From Silurus meridionalis (Eukaryota > Chordata > Actinopteri > Siluriformes > Siluridae), in the NCBI RefSeq assembly GCF_014805685.1, contig NC_060887.1, forward strand, positions 30,775,963-30,839,962: a stretch of DNA of 64,000 nt, given 5' to 3'. The notes under the pieces were generated by a model. That model had not been told where the DNA came from and made no database searches. It saw only the letters and a program-made list of their open reading frames with translations. The translations under genes and the position numbers were made by a program. Below, in pieces: positions 24,859 through 36,064 of this stretch (positions within the stretch are counted from its first letter, which is position 1; each line of letters starts with the position of its first letter).

Positions 24859-26035
24859 TTTACATTTGCTGCATTTAGCAGAAGCCCTTGTCCAGAGCAA
24901 CATACAAAAGAGCTTTGAGTATCTAGCAATAAATAAATCTACACTGGTATGCCTTGAAGTATACTTACCTCTTACCCTGAGAGAAGGTGGTACCAGTTAA
25001 GCAGTGCTGAAGGATCTCAGGCAGCGTGCTGCAGTGTAAGGTGTAATGAGGTCTCTGAGGTAAGAGGGTCCTAGTCCATTTTTGGCTTTGTAGGCAAGCA
25101 TCAATGTTTTGAATCTGATACGTGCAGTTACTGGAAGCCAGTGACGTGAGCGCAGCAGTTGTTTGGTGTGGGAGAACTTGGGCAGATTGAACACAAGTTA
25201 CACAGCTGTGTTTTGGATCATTTGCAGTGAATGAATAGCGTTCAGAGGAAGACCTGCCAGCAGAGAGTTGCAGTAGTCCAGTCTCGAAATTACAAGATAC
25301 TAAATAAGCACCTGGGCAGCCTGTGTGAAAAAGAAATGGTCAAATCCTTCTGATGTTGTAGAGAAGAAATTGACAAGAACGAGCCATATTAAAAACATGT
25401 GAGGAAAAGGACAGCTGATTGTCCATTGTTACCCCAAGGTTGCAAGCAGTGGCTGAAGGGGAGAGCAGAGATTTATGAATAGTTATTCGGAGATCTTGAC
25501 CTGGAGATGAATCACCTGGAATGAGCAGCATTTCTGTTTTGCTAGGGTTAATTTTTAGTTGATGAGCATTCATCTAGGAAGATATGTCTGCCAAGCATGC
25601 AGAGAACCGAGTGAAAGTTGTGGTATCCGAGGGAGGGAAGAAATGATGAGTTGAGTGTCAACAGCATAGCAGTGGTAAAAAAACCCATGTGAGTATATGA
25701 CTTCACCAATAGAGGTGGTATAGAGGGAGAAAAGGAGGGGTCCAAGTACTGAGCCTTTTGGGACACCAGTGGAGAGTCTGCGTGGGGCAGATGTGGACCC
25801 CCCTCCATGTTACCTGGTATGAGCGACCTTCCAGGTAGGAAGCAAACCATTTCCATGCTGCTCCATGGATACCGAGGCTCCTGAGGGTAGACAAGAGTGT
25901 CTTGTGGCTGACTGTGTCGCATGCTGCTGAAAGGTCAAGGAGGATGAGTACAGATAACAGTTTGGCTGATCGCGCAACATGTAGTTTCTCAGAGACAACC
26001 AAAAGGGCTGTCTCTTTGGAATGTGCCGCTTTGAA
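24859..26035 (-). mobile_element. 5'-truncated L2 LINE with exact 8-bp duplication
   Basis: The minus strand encodes L2-type reverse transcriptase segments and ends, at the left, in a tail of caaatgtaaatgtaa type preceded by the 'cagaagcccttgtccagagc' motif often found in fish L2 3' ends. The flanks carry the same 8 bases, gccttaca, at 24851-24858 and 26036-26043, a target-site duplication. The copy is about 1.18 kb and lacks the endonuclease and the first polymerase motifs. It is a different L2 lineage from the 35-40 kb element. Confidence 0.82.
24997..26002 (-). pseudogene. L2 ORF2 C-terminal half, broken
   Basis: Reading from the right: LLSVLILLDLSAACDTVSHK is polymerase motif A, with Cys where the family has Phe. 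SLGIHGAAWKWFASYLEGR follows. After frame changes come AHQLKINPSKTEMLLI, ATACNLGVTMDNQLSFSSHV and MARSCQFLLYNIRRI, and finally the C-terminal block LPKFSHTKQLLRSRHWLPV with RIRFKTLMLAYKAKNG. These occur in the order found in L2-clade ORF2. The YADD box and most of motif B are lost or shifted, so the product is inactive. Confidence 0.8.
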
Positions 26036-26221
26036 GCCTTACACCTACTGACACCAATCATCTTCATATGAAGTATCTGCATACTCCAACTGTAGCTGTA
26101 GCTCATTTCAATGCATTTTTGTATTGACTCAGAATGTGCACGTAACAAATAACTCAAATTTCGGGATCTCTGTAAGCTCCACCTGGCCTGATATTTTTTA
26201 ACCCACTTCACTGACACACTA

Positions 26222-26886
26222 GCCACGTTTACTTGAACACTTTTTTGTCATTCCGATTAAAATCATTTTGATTAAAAGATTCTGTGGACTGTTTACATGA
26301 GACGTTATCTAATCCGACATGGTGTTTACATGTGTCCGCACTTTCAATCGGAATGACTTTGTTACATGCAAAAGCATGTGGATAAAGGTCCATAGTAAGG
26401 ACTGATGGGATTAGTTTGTATTGCTTGTGTTTAATGACCTGGAATGGAAACTAAAAAACTTACAAGTCTTCCACCTGTTTTGGATTTGTTCGATGGTACG
26501 GTTTGCGGCAGCTTTTAAAAAAAAATTTTTTACAAATTATTTTAAACAATTCTGTATTTCTAACCGCCCTGCTATTCAGTCGTGGAATTATATTTAATTC
26601 ATTCAGTGTATTTGATAAATGTGTTGTTTCAGTTAAACTCCTGTTTGATTTAGCCACCGCCATTTTGCTTTTTGACGACCCCTGACCTCTTGACATGATG
26701 GCGTATACACAAAGTAATCGGTTTAACCTTTTATGTTTGACCATTTTGTTTGATTTATAGAAAGGCTTGTCTCACCGCTGTCAAACTGCTAACAATTTCA
26801 TTCAGTTTAGGCATTTTTATTCCAATTGAGGTGTTTACATAGCACATTTGCATTCAGATTGGACTTTTAGACAGATTACAATGCAC
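26222..26886 (+). mobile_element. PIF/Harbinger-like element, copy A
   Basis: The left end starts gccacgtttacttgaacac and the right end, reversed, starts gtgcattgtaatc. CTA lies on both sides (26219-26221 and 26887-26889), fitting the 3-bp duplications of this superfamily. The interior matches copy B at 40170-40858 in opposite orientation: 'gcatgtggataaaggtc', 'atagtaaggact', 'gacctggaatggaaacta' and 'gagacaagcctttctataaa' recur there. No intact transposase remains. The superfamily call comes from copy B, which keeps a HARBI1-like segment. Confidence 0.68.
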
Positions 26887-29207
26887 CTACTATCAGTAGT
26901 AAAAACATGATATGTGCCATATTTCCTACACAAATTACACAAACTGACAGACATGTTAAGTGTTTGCTTGACTTGGAAACAGGAAAAAAAAAGTAAAAAA
27001 AATAAAAATAAAGTGCAGCTACCAATCTGTCTTTAACCCCACATTATTCTTATAATGCCATTCATTAGACCTTGTGATATAATACATTGATCAACACTTA
27101 TACTTTAATTGTCAAGCTACTGATAGATATTACATCTGAGTGATCTCATTTAATACCACGAGGAGTCGTCATAGATTGATCCAGCTTGTGTTTTTGGCAT
27201 GTCCATTCCTGTTTTGTTTTTTTCCAAAAAGAAGAAACATGCAAACTCTGTAACCACATGAGCCCGAAACAGACTTTAATCAATAAAGCTTTAATGACTA
27301 GAGCATTGCTGGGCATCTGTGCACATCAATCAGTGCCTCTCTTTCACATTTCACGCTTTTAAAATCCAGACACAAGTGGGATTCCAATACAACAAACTAT
27401 CAATGCTGAAAAGGGTAACGCATGGTGCCAGCTCCAATGCAAGCTTCAGGGGATGAAAAGCTCCAGGGTCCATTAGGATTTTGGTGGCACTGTATATTAG
27501 TATAGGACAAAACCAACTACTTTTAGATGTTTTATTTTTTAACCAAAACATTGTAAAAAGATTTTTATTTATTTGTTAAAACAACTGAATAAAAATTTGT
27601 ATTGCTTTGTAAAAGTTGGTTCAGAGCTGATATTCAGTGTAACAAAGCAAAGATCAGAATACTAAGCTGTCACAATGTTGTGTTTACAACATTATGGATT
27701 TTATGTATACAGTATTTGCAACTGCCAAAGATAAAAAATAAAAGATTGCTGACTTCCAGGAGAGAAGGTGGGTTCCATATGAATAGTGTGTAACGTGAAA
27801 TGTACACAACTAGTAGCACAAAAATCATTTTAGAAACTACTGACAGTTGCATGACGGAAGCAGGATGAAAATAACACAGATGGAAATATTCCATACTAAA
27901 TAATTGAGTTCGTTTTATATTCATAGAAAATTATTATGCATCCGTTCACCAAATCTGATATGTATTGTGTAATCACATTTCTGACTTGCACTTCCTAAAA
28001 ATGTTAACTAAATGAACACATCAGTAAATAATTCGGTCTCGAATGCATTTCCCCACAGTTTACGTGTATAAGCTTGACACTACCATACACATTCTGACAG
28101 TCACTTTCCTCTGCCTCTCCTCCTGGTTGTGTAGGATTTTTTTTTGTCTCGCAAATCTCTCCGGCATTTTCTGCTTATGTTTCTTCCCCTCTTTGTGTCT
28201 ATGCTTTTCTGAGTCTGAATGATCTTTTACTTCCTTTCGTTCCAGACCACAAACGCAGGTTCCTTTGGAACTAGTGGCATGTTCGTGTACACTTGTTTCC
28301 TTGCAGAGTACAAATAACAAATATGTCATCTCAGGACTGTAAACCCACAAGGGTAGTCCCTACAAGATTGCTTCTATACTGTGATGTGATATGTAGGCTA
28401 TAGATTTAGGTAGGTTTTTAAAAAAAAAAAACAAAAAAAACAAAAAAAAAAAAGCAAGATCTTAGTATATGTACAAGATATAGAAACGTATGATATATAG
28501 GTCATGGATAACTATTAAATACTAAAACACTTTCTACTTAATATAGTAAAGATATACAAAATGAATAAAAACTAAATAAAAACATTTATATTACTGACAT
28601 TTTGGGTCAGCTATATTTTGCATCCATCTAGCTATCCTTTCATCCATGCATTTATCCATCCACCTCTTAAATAATTTACAACAAACAAAATAAAAGCATT
28701 AATAAATCATTTGCTGCATGTTTATGCAATTTTCCCCTTGTTGATTTGCACAGCAAAGCCACCAGTATACACTGATAACTGTGCCCTTTTTTAATCAGTA
28801 GAGGATGAGCGACATGGATGCTTAAAGATATATAATTTTTTAATTTAAGAAGAATGTTTGCACTGCAAAGATAAATAAATAAATAAATAAATAAATAAAT
28901 GCCAATATTTAGAATATGGTCAAATGTATCAAGTATCTCTAATTGAAGCATTAAAAACAACAAGACATTTAAACAAATATTAGATTATTAAACCTATTGT
29001 AAGCAATTTGTACTCCTTTACACTTTACAAATCTTTTTTTGTGCAGATCATTTTGCTTATTTAAAGCATTTATATGTATAAAGAACAAAATATTATCTGC
29101 CGAACAGAATATGAAAACTACAAACTTGTACAAAAATAGGTTTATTGATCTTACATTGATCTCATACAAGATATATTTGACTATATTCAATATATTATTA
29201 TTTGGTA

Positions 29208-29276
29208 TTATCATCATCATTATTATTATTATTGTTATTATTATTATTATTATTATTAGTAGTAGTAGTAGTAGTA
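29208..29276. repeat. (ATT)n/(AGT)n microsatellite
   Basis: About 55 bp of ATT units pass into about five AGT units. Confidence 0.9.
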
Positions 29277-30464
29277 AGATGACTTATTTTTGCAGTGTGT
29301 TTAAGAGTTAGGTTTTTCTAAAACATATGCAAATCTATAATTAAGAGTGTAGCTGTAAAAAAATGTCAAGCACTCTAAAGGAGCAGTAAACAAAGAGATT
29401 GTTTTTTGTGTAAAACTGTAAATAATTTTAGTGCACTTTTATTTAAATTCTAGGTCACAGTGTTTTTTCCAAATCAATTAAATCCAGAACAATTCAAATG
29501 TCTAGACCAATGCCACACTGAGTTACAGGCCGAACTTTGATTGAGCTTGAAATATGAATTGTGTTTTCCCCCAAGGCTCAAATATAGCTTAATGCCTTCG
29601 ATCCAAATGCTGTCTTCTGGTAAATATATGATACTTCCTGATCTCACTTACAGCACCACAGTAGCAGAAAGTAAGCAAAGTAAGACATTGGATTAGTGTA
29701 AACAATTTCTCACCCCTGGCTCCATTACATGCAAGAGTTTTTGTACTTCTGAATACAAACAACCCTGCAACATGCAGCTAGAGTGTGCTTGCTGATTACT
29801 GTTGGGAATATGCAGATAATTGTTCCTTTTATGCACTCACACCCACTGAAATATTTAACATGTTTCATTAACTTCCCTCCAAATATCAAATGCTTTCACC
29901 CATTGTTACTTATGCTACTAAAACAGCTGTTCAGATTTCCAATGTCAAAGTTACTTGAAAGCATGCGGTAACTTTGAATAAAATACAAAAAATGTGCGGT
30001 ATACACATATGAATAATTCATTAGATGTAGACAGAAGGCGCTTTTAGGTTAAGTGTCTTTTGAGAACAAAGATATTCGTTTTACTGACTGAGTTCTTGTT
30101 AGAAGCTTTACTCTACATTGCAATGCAGTGAACTGTTTCAGGGAGGATACACATGTATGCCTAAAGGTTTTCACCATTTGAGGCATCCTCCACTTTATGA
30201 GCTTGAAGTTTTTTAACTACCAAAGAAAAACAGTAACACATACTTTCTTGTATTTCAAATATCTCCTGGATTACATGAAGTTTAATGTCCAATGGCCACA
30301 TTTCAAGCCCCCAAAATTGGATTAACTCCCTACTTTTTTTTAATTAAATCATTCACACATAGCACACTTACACGTCTTAGTTTTCTTACATTTATTTCCC
30401 ACATTTAGTTTGATATACAGTAAGGACTTTCATGCAAATAGACACAAATCCAGTATAGTTGTGG

Positions 30465-30690
30465 CAGCAGGGGCGTGGCCGAGAGCTGGTTTGTGAATGG
30501 AGGGTGAGACCGGGGACAGAAAAGCGGTAAGAATCACACACGTGAGGGAGTTTTTGCTACTGAGTGTTCTCTGTTTGCGTGTAGTCCCGTGAAACGCTCC
30601 AATAAACTGGTCAGAACTGGTTGTTGTCCTGAGAGTGTACCTTCCCCTGAACCTCTTGCTTCATTACCACTTAGCACAGTCTAACCACCT
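30465..30690 (+). repeat. Possible solo LTR-like repeat
   Basis: A GC-richer block begins gtggcagcaggggcgtggcc and contains 'ggagggtgagaccgg', then an AATAAA signal at 30601-30606 followed by 'gttgttgtcctgagag'. This promoter-less U3-R-U5-like order recalls solo LTRs dispersed in fish genomes. Clear TG...CA ends and a target duplication were not found, so the identification is weak. Confidence 0.3.
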
Positions 30691-31043
30691 ACAAGAACTT
30701 ATGATGATCTTCTATAGTAATACTATACAAACATTTCATTCTGTTGTTTAGTACTAACTTATTTGTGTATACCATTTAATCTGATAGCAATCCGATTCCT
30801 AAATCAAATTCTTGAAATTCTTGTGTCAGATTACGATGAAGTATTTCTAATCTACTTTTGTTGTTTTGAATAAGCATCTGTTGAGTCATTTTCGTTTACG
30901 GTCAATAATCCATTTTGCTTGTAATAATTTACTACACACCACAAAATCATTGCTTATTATCTATAGCAAGCTAGCAATCTGTTATTATGAACACACCATT
31001 ATCTAGTGACAACTGCATCCACTTCCATTTCTTTCCATATTTT

Positions 31044-31135
31044 TCTTCTTCTTCTTCTTCTTCTTCTTCTTTCGGTTTCTCCCATTAGGGGTCGCCACAG
31101 CGGAACATCTGCCTCTTTCAACCCAACTACCTGCC
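31044..31135 (-). mobile_element. RTE LINE 3' end fragment
   Basis: A (TTC)n tract followed by 'ctcccattaggggtcgccacagcgg' and 'catctgcctctttcaaccc' matches the start of the inverted RTE arm at 49737-49850, with an internal gap of about 26 bases. It is therefore an RTE 3' terminus on the minus strand, with its (GAA)n tail at the left. Confidence 0.75.
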
Positions 31136-31220
31136 TGTAAGCCTTTATGGACTGGACTTGTTTGTACCTACACTGACTTGCATTCTTTTCACAGTGGCAT
31201 CTCTGCCGCAGGTAAGACAG

Positions 31221-31227
31221 ACAGACA

Positions 31228-31270
<43 letters not shown>

Positions 31271-31289
31271 ACACACACGTAAACACACG

Positions 31290-31333
<44 letters not shown>
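31221..31333. repeat. (CA)n microsatellite with interruptions
   Basis: Two CA runs are separated by acgtaaacacacgtatat-type interruptions. Confidence 0.95.
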
Positions 31334-31334
<1 letters not shown>

Positions 31335-31419
31335 CCATCAAAATGATGCAAAAGAAAATGTGATCAGACCACCTTCTTCAATTGCTTCATGGTTCAGTCC
31401 TGATACTCATGCAATCTAT

Positions 31420-31497
31420 TTATTTCAGTAAAGTTGTTTTGTGACACTGCCCCTTGTTAAAAGTGCTATACAAGTAAAAGTTAATTCAATTCAATGT
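31420..31497 (+). mobile_element. L2 LINE 3' tail fragment
   Basis: The order 'cagtaaagttgttttgtgac', 'gttaaaagtgctatacaagtaaaa' and 'aattcaattcaat' is the last ~75 bases of a fish L2 element with its TTCAA-type tail. Confidence 0.6.
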
Positions 31498-31514
31498 CCA
31501 TATTGTTGACACTC

Positions 31515-31988
31515 AGGTTGTGGACAGGGGTCAGCATGAGCACTCTGACTGGTCTGCAGTTACTTAACCTTTTCAGCAATTTGTGCTAGGAGCAGATAGG
31601 AGGTATTGGACCTGAAACAATATCATATTGAGCAAAGGCTTCTCACATTCATTTATGAATTTTGTGTGTTCACCAAAAAACTGTTGCCAAGTCACTTGTC
31701 CTTCTTTGGACCACTTTTCGCTAGTACTAACACTTTGTCATTGTATACCAGGGACACCTCACAAAACCTGCTGTTTTGGAAATGCTCTGATCAATCACAT
31801 TATAGAACCTTGTCAAAATCACTCAGATCCTTACACTTGCACATTTCTCCTGTTTCAAACAAATAAACTTTGAAAACTGACTGTTCACTTGCTCCCAAAT
31901 ATATTTTACCGCTTAAAAGGTGCATTGTTACGAGACAATCAATGTTTTTCAACTCTCAGTGGTTTAAATGTTATGGCTGATCGGTGTA
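31515..31988 (-). mobile_element. Tc1-like remnant, 5' half on minus strand
   Basis: The right end, 'ggtttaaatgttatggctgatcggtgta', is the terminal repeat of a widespread fish Tc1-like family. Inside, 'gtccttctttggaccactttt', 'aaaacctgctgttttggaaatgctctgatc' and 'cttgtcaaaatcactcagatcctta' appear in the order of the 5' half of its transposase gene read on the minus strand. The coding frame is destroyed and the catalytic half is missing. Recognition is from memory. Confidence 0.6.
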
Positions 31989-32060
31989 TACAAGAATACC
32001 ATTGACCACCCAACAAGGAAGTCTAAATCATAACAAAACACAATAAAACACAATATATAA

Positions 32061-32409
32061 AGCACTATATGGACAAAAAAATTGGGATGCCTGGCTTTTC
32101 CAGCAATATGTGGTTCGTCACCAAACTGTTACACACAAAGTTGGAGGCACACAATTGTATTGGATGACCTCAACCCTGAATACCATTTGGATAAATCTGA
32201 ATGCTAACTGCACCCCAGGCATTCTCACACAACATTAGTACCTGACTTTACTAAAGACGTCATGGCTGAATGAACACAAATATCTACAAGCACACTTGAA
32301 AATCTAGTCGATAATCTTCCCAGAAAAGTGTAGGTTATTATAGCAGCAAATGCAGACTAAATGTTGAATGGGACATTTAAAAGCACAGACTTTTGTCTGT
32401 ATAGTGCAT
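32061..32409 (+). mobile_element. Internally deleted Tc1-like element
   Basis: The left end agcactatatggacaaaa pairs with the right end, which reversed reads tgcactatacagacaaaa. The interior keeps pieces of one transposase end on the plus strand: 'gatgacctcaaccctgaat', 'gtacctgactttactaaag' and 'aatcttcccagaaaagtgtaggttattatagcagcaaa'. These resemble the C-terminal 'P-L-E-N-L...P-R-R-V' block of a common fish Tc1-like family. At about 349 bp it is a deletion derivative. Confidence 0.65.
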
Positions 32410-32525
32410 AATAATATATTATAGTATAAAACAAAGTGCATTTGTACATTATTTGTTTCGTACTGGCTAATATATTTCTTTTAGCCACCTGCATTACCGA
32501 ATATGGACTATAGATACAAATATAC

Positions 32526-32532
<7 letters not shown>

Positions 32533-32597
<65 letters not shown>

Positions 32598-32605
32598 ATC
32601 TATAG

Positions 32606-32660
<55 letters not shown>
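32533..32660. repeat. (TA)n tract, interrupted
   Basis: Two long TA runs are separated by ccatctataggcc at 32595-32607. The right run abuts the left end of the Tc1 element. Confidence 0.97.
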
Positions 32661-32665
<5 letters not shown>

Positions 32666-34236
32666 TGATTCCAAAAAAGTTGTGACACTGTACAAATTGT
32701 GAATAAAAACAAAATGCAATGATGTGTTTCAAATTCCAATATTTTATTTAGAATACAACATAGATGACATATCAAATGTTTAAACTGAGAAAATGTATAA
32801 TTTTCAGTAAAAAATAAGTTCATTTTAAATTTCATGGCATCAACACATCTTTAAAAAGTTAGGACGAGGCCATGTTTACCACTGTGTGTCATCCCCTCTT
32901 CTTTTTATAACAGTCTGCAAACGTCTGGGGACTGAGGTGACAAGTTGCTCAAGTTTGGAAATAGGAATGTTGTCCCATTCTTGTCTAAAACAGGCTTCTA
33001 GTTGCTTAACTGTCTTAGGGCTTCTTTGTCGCATCTTCCTCTTTATGATGCGCCAAATGTTTTCTATGGGCGAATGATCTGGACTTAAGGCTGGCCATTT
33101 CAGTACCCGGATCCTTTTTCTACGCGGCCATGATGTTGTAATTGATGCAGTATGTGGTCTGGCTTTGTCATGTTGGAAAATGCAAGGTCTTCCCTGAAAG
33201 AGACGACGTCTGGATGGGAGCATATGTTGTTCTTGAACTTGGATATACCTTTCATCATTAATGGTGCCTTTCCAGATGTGTAAGCTGCCCATGCCACACG
33301 CACTCATGCAACCCCATACCATCAGAGATACAGGCTTCTGAACTGAGCGCTGATAACAACTTGGGTTGTCCTTGTCCTCTTTAGTCCAGATGACATGGCG
33401 TCCCAGTTTTCCAAAAATAACTCAGAATTTTGATTCGTCTGACCACAGAACAGTTTTCCACTTTGCCACAGTCCATTTTAAATGAGCCTTGGCTCAGAGA
33501 AAATGCCTACGCTTCTAGACCATGTTTAGATATGGCTTCTTTTTTGACCTGTAGAGTTTTAACCGGCAACAATAAATGGCACGGGGGATTGTGTTCACTG
33601 ACAATGTTTTCTGGAAGTATTTTCCTGAGCCCATTTTGTGATTTCCATTACAGTAGCATTCCTGTATATGATGCAGTGCTGTCTAAGGGCTCGAAGATCA
33701 CGGGCATCCAGTATGGTTTTCCGGCCTTGACCCTTAAGCACAGAGATTGTTCCAGATTCTCTGAAACTTTGGATGATATTATGCACTGTAGATGATGATA
33801 ACTTCAATCTCTTTGCAATTTTTCTCTGAGAAACTTCTTTCTGATATTGCTCCACTATTTTTCGCCACAGCATTGGGGGAATTGGTGATCCTCTGCCCAT
33901 CTTGACTTCTGAGAGACACTGCCACTCTGAGAGGCTCTTTTTATACCCAATCATGTTGCCAATTGACCTAATAACTTGCAAATTGCTCCTCCAGCTGTTC
34001 CTTATATGTACATTTAACTTTTCCGGCCTATTATTGCTACTATCCCAACTTTTTTGGAATGTGTAGCTCTCGTTGAATCCAAAATGAGCCAATATTTGGC
34101 ATGACATTTCAAAATGAATCACTTTCAACATTTGATATGTTATCTATATTCTATTGTGAATAAAATATGAGATTAGTAAATAATTGCATTCCTTTTTTAT
34201 TTACAATTTGTACAGTGTCCCAACTTTTTTGGAATC

Positions 34237-34242
<6 letters not shown>
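32661..34242 (-). mobile_element. Near-complete Tc1-like transposon (1.58 kb)
   Basis: The left end (from 32661, cctgattccaaaaaagttgt) and the right end (ggaatcgggttt, to 34242) are inverted repeats with only two differences over about 40 bp, and weaker similarity reaches some 200 bp inward. Each repeat carries two copies of the 'ccaaaaaagttgggac' motif: outer ones at the tips, inner ones at about 32849-32866 and 34041-34062. This is the IR/DR arrangement of Sleeping Beauty-type elements, where these are transposase-binding sites. Both flanks are (TA)n, so the element sits at a TA target. The transposase gene is on the minus strand. Confidence 0.93.
32876..33900 (-). pseudogene. Tc1-like DD34E transposase, broken
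   Basis: The start codon at 33898-33900 opens MGRGSPIPPMLWRKIVEQYQ. A helix-turn-helix region follows (SQRKIAKRLKLSSSTVHNII), then a GRKTILDARD linker. After a frame change near 33613 the catalytic half carries WSDES (33431-33445), FQHDKARPH (Asp at 33167-33169) and SPIENIW (Glu at 33062-33064). The last two are separated by 34 residues, giving the DD34E triad. The C-terminus ends KRRGDDTQW near 32880. The enzyme would cut and paste the element. Length and motif order are complete, but a frameshift and internal stops in the middle third make this copy inactive. Plus-strand frames here are antisense. Confidence 0.9.

Positions 34243-34308
<66 letters not shown>
34243..34308. repeat. (TA)n tract
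   Basis: A TA run directly at the right end of the Tc1 element. With 32533-32660 it suggests a single TA tract split by the insertion. Confidence 0.96.
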
Positions 34309-34312
<4 letters not shown>

Positions 34313-34950
34313 TCTGTAATGCTGGGCTCATAATGGCAGTTTTAATTTACCTGGAAAAATGTCTGGATCTAGAGCCAAGCAAACTACTTCCAATACACAT
34401 GTCAATAAGACATTCTAAGACCTCTTTAAAGATAACTGCTGCCTTTGGATCAATGAAGTAAGCTGCTTGCTCCTGTAAGCAATTTTGAGACCACTTCAGC
34501 TAAACTGCTTTTACACCCGATAGCTATCACTATAGTACAAAAATATATTTATGCATAAAGCTCTGTGACTGCAGTGGGATATCTATTGTACAACATGAAA
34601 CCTCTCTGCAAAGAGGTTTCCTTGGCTGTCAATTATTTTGTGCATGGCACCTGGCTACCCATAAAAAAAGAGTTACACTATAAATAAAAATATATAGTGA
34701 ACATTCATGTCAAGTACCTTTAATGCCTGCCAGAACATTTCAAGAAACTTGTCTGTTCACACAGTGTAAACTTGGTAATGATGTTTATGTCCTCAACCAT
34801 TAGACTAATTGCTAGATCATTTAATATCTAACCTTACATGTCTACACTGGTTTGTTTAGTTTTGAAAATGAAGTGACCCCATGACCCATTTTACTAATTA
34901 TGCAATATCAGGCAAAGGGTGCTTAAATGTTATTTGTTTATAACACATAA
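34309..34950. other. Unassigned DNA
   Basis: Between the Tc1 element and the L2 LINE; nothing recognised. Confidence 0.45.
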
Positions 34951-35163
34951 TTAAACCTTCTAAACTGAGCTTCCTGTGTTTGACTTGTTTGCCGCGAGTT
35001 CCGTGTTTGTATTCGTGTTTATATTCGTTTGTTTGTGTTTTTCTCTTTTAATAATCCTAAATTGTTTGTCTTCCTGACTTGTGCCTGTAGTCAGTTAAAC
35101 TCGACTACCACTATATCTTCTCTCACTTTATCTTATTTGTGTATCCGAAATCTGTTCGTGATT

Positions 35164-36064
35164 ATGAGCACTATGCCGGCTGTGTGTCTGACTTTGAGCA
35201 CAGGTGAGGACTCGTTCGATTTGCAAACGGTGGCGTTGGAGATGGAGGTTTTGGAGAAACAGATTCGCGAGCTGCATGAAAAGCATGCCCGGCTGCGAGG
35301 CGGAAAGCGGCGCTGGAAACATCCCGGCGGACGCGCACTCGTCCCAGGTAAATTCCGGGTTGAACCTAACGCTCCCAGCACCTCAACTCCGCGTGTTTCT
35401 CTGCCCAGACCCAGCGCACCTACAACTCCGGCAAAGGTGCAACATGGACCCTGGATGCGGCAGCAGCGGAAGAGACAAGCAAAGCCCGGTCGAGGACGTC
35501 TCCCCGCCACCACTACAGGCCTTCGAGATCTCGACCGAGAACCGCCGCCCCTCTCCGCGAGACGGAACGCGACACTGTGATTCTCGGAGATTCCATCGTC
35601 CGGCATGTCCGCGCTACCGGAGCTAAAGGTAAGGTGCACACTCGCTGTTTTCCTGGTGCTCGTGTTCTTGATGTCGCTGCGCAGGTACCCGCGGTCCTGA
35701 AGGAGAACTTCGGAGCGGTTGTTCTTCATGCCGGAACGAACGACACCAGGCTGAGACAAACGGAGGTATTAAAGAGGGATTTCAGGATCCTGGTGGAGAC
35801 GGTACGCAGCACATCACCCACAACGAGGATCATAGTGTCAGGACCTCTTCCCACTTACCAGCGAGGGGCTGAGAAGTTTAGTAGACTTTTAGCTCTAAAT
35901 GAATGGTTACAGTCATGGTGTCGAGAACATAAACTTCTCTTTGTTAATAACTGGAACTGTTTCTGGGGCGTCCTAGGTTCTTCCGCCCTGATGGCCTGCA
36001 CCCCAGCAGAGTTGGAGCAGCAGTGCTATCAGATAACATCTCTAGGATACTTCACACCATCTGA
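35164..36064 (+). pseudogene. L2 ORF1: coiled coil plus SGNH-type esterase
   Basis: The start chosen is the ATG at 35164 (MSTMPAVCLTLSTGED); a farther upstream in-frame Met would add a hydrophobic stretch without counterpart in the family. Residues 16-50 hold a short coiled coil (EMEVLEKQIRELHEKH), followed by a basic, proline-rich linker. The esterase half has ILGDSIVRHV (nucleophile block, GDS at 35586-35594) and HAGTND (35727-35744). In a shifted frame DGLH (35990-36001) supplies the Asp-His pair. Such ORF1 proteins are RNA-binding partners of ORF2 in CR1/L2 LINEs; the esterase role is not settled. Two one-base losses break the frame, in C-runs at 35548-35551 and G-runs at 35965-35968. The ending TGA is at 36062-36064. 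Confidence 0.85.

Larger units (their letters stand above)
26890..31040. other. Mostly unassigned AT-rich DNA
   Basis: It holds A-rich runs (28411-28450), an (AAAT)n tract (28870-28900), a (TTA)n/(AGT)n tract (29208-29276) and a possible LTR-like block (30465-30690). A lysine-rich 96-codon minus-strand frame (28060-28350, containing HRHKEGKKHKQK) has no recognised homologue and could be chance. Confidence 0.4.

Noticed and set aside
28060..28350. Lysine-rich 96-codon frame that looks exon-like
   Set aside because: Composition alone is not evidence; no splice pattern or homologue could be recognised.
30465..30690. Solo LTR with target duplication
   Set aside because: tatagt occurs on both sides, but the implied right end lacks the CA terminus; kept only as a weak repeat feature.
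32494..32835. Tyr-Ile repeat proteins
   Set aside because: Pure translation of (TA)n.
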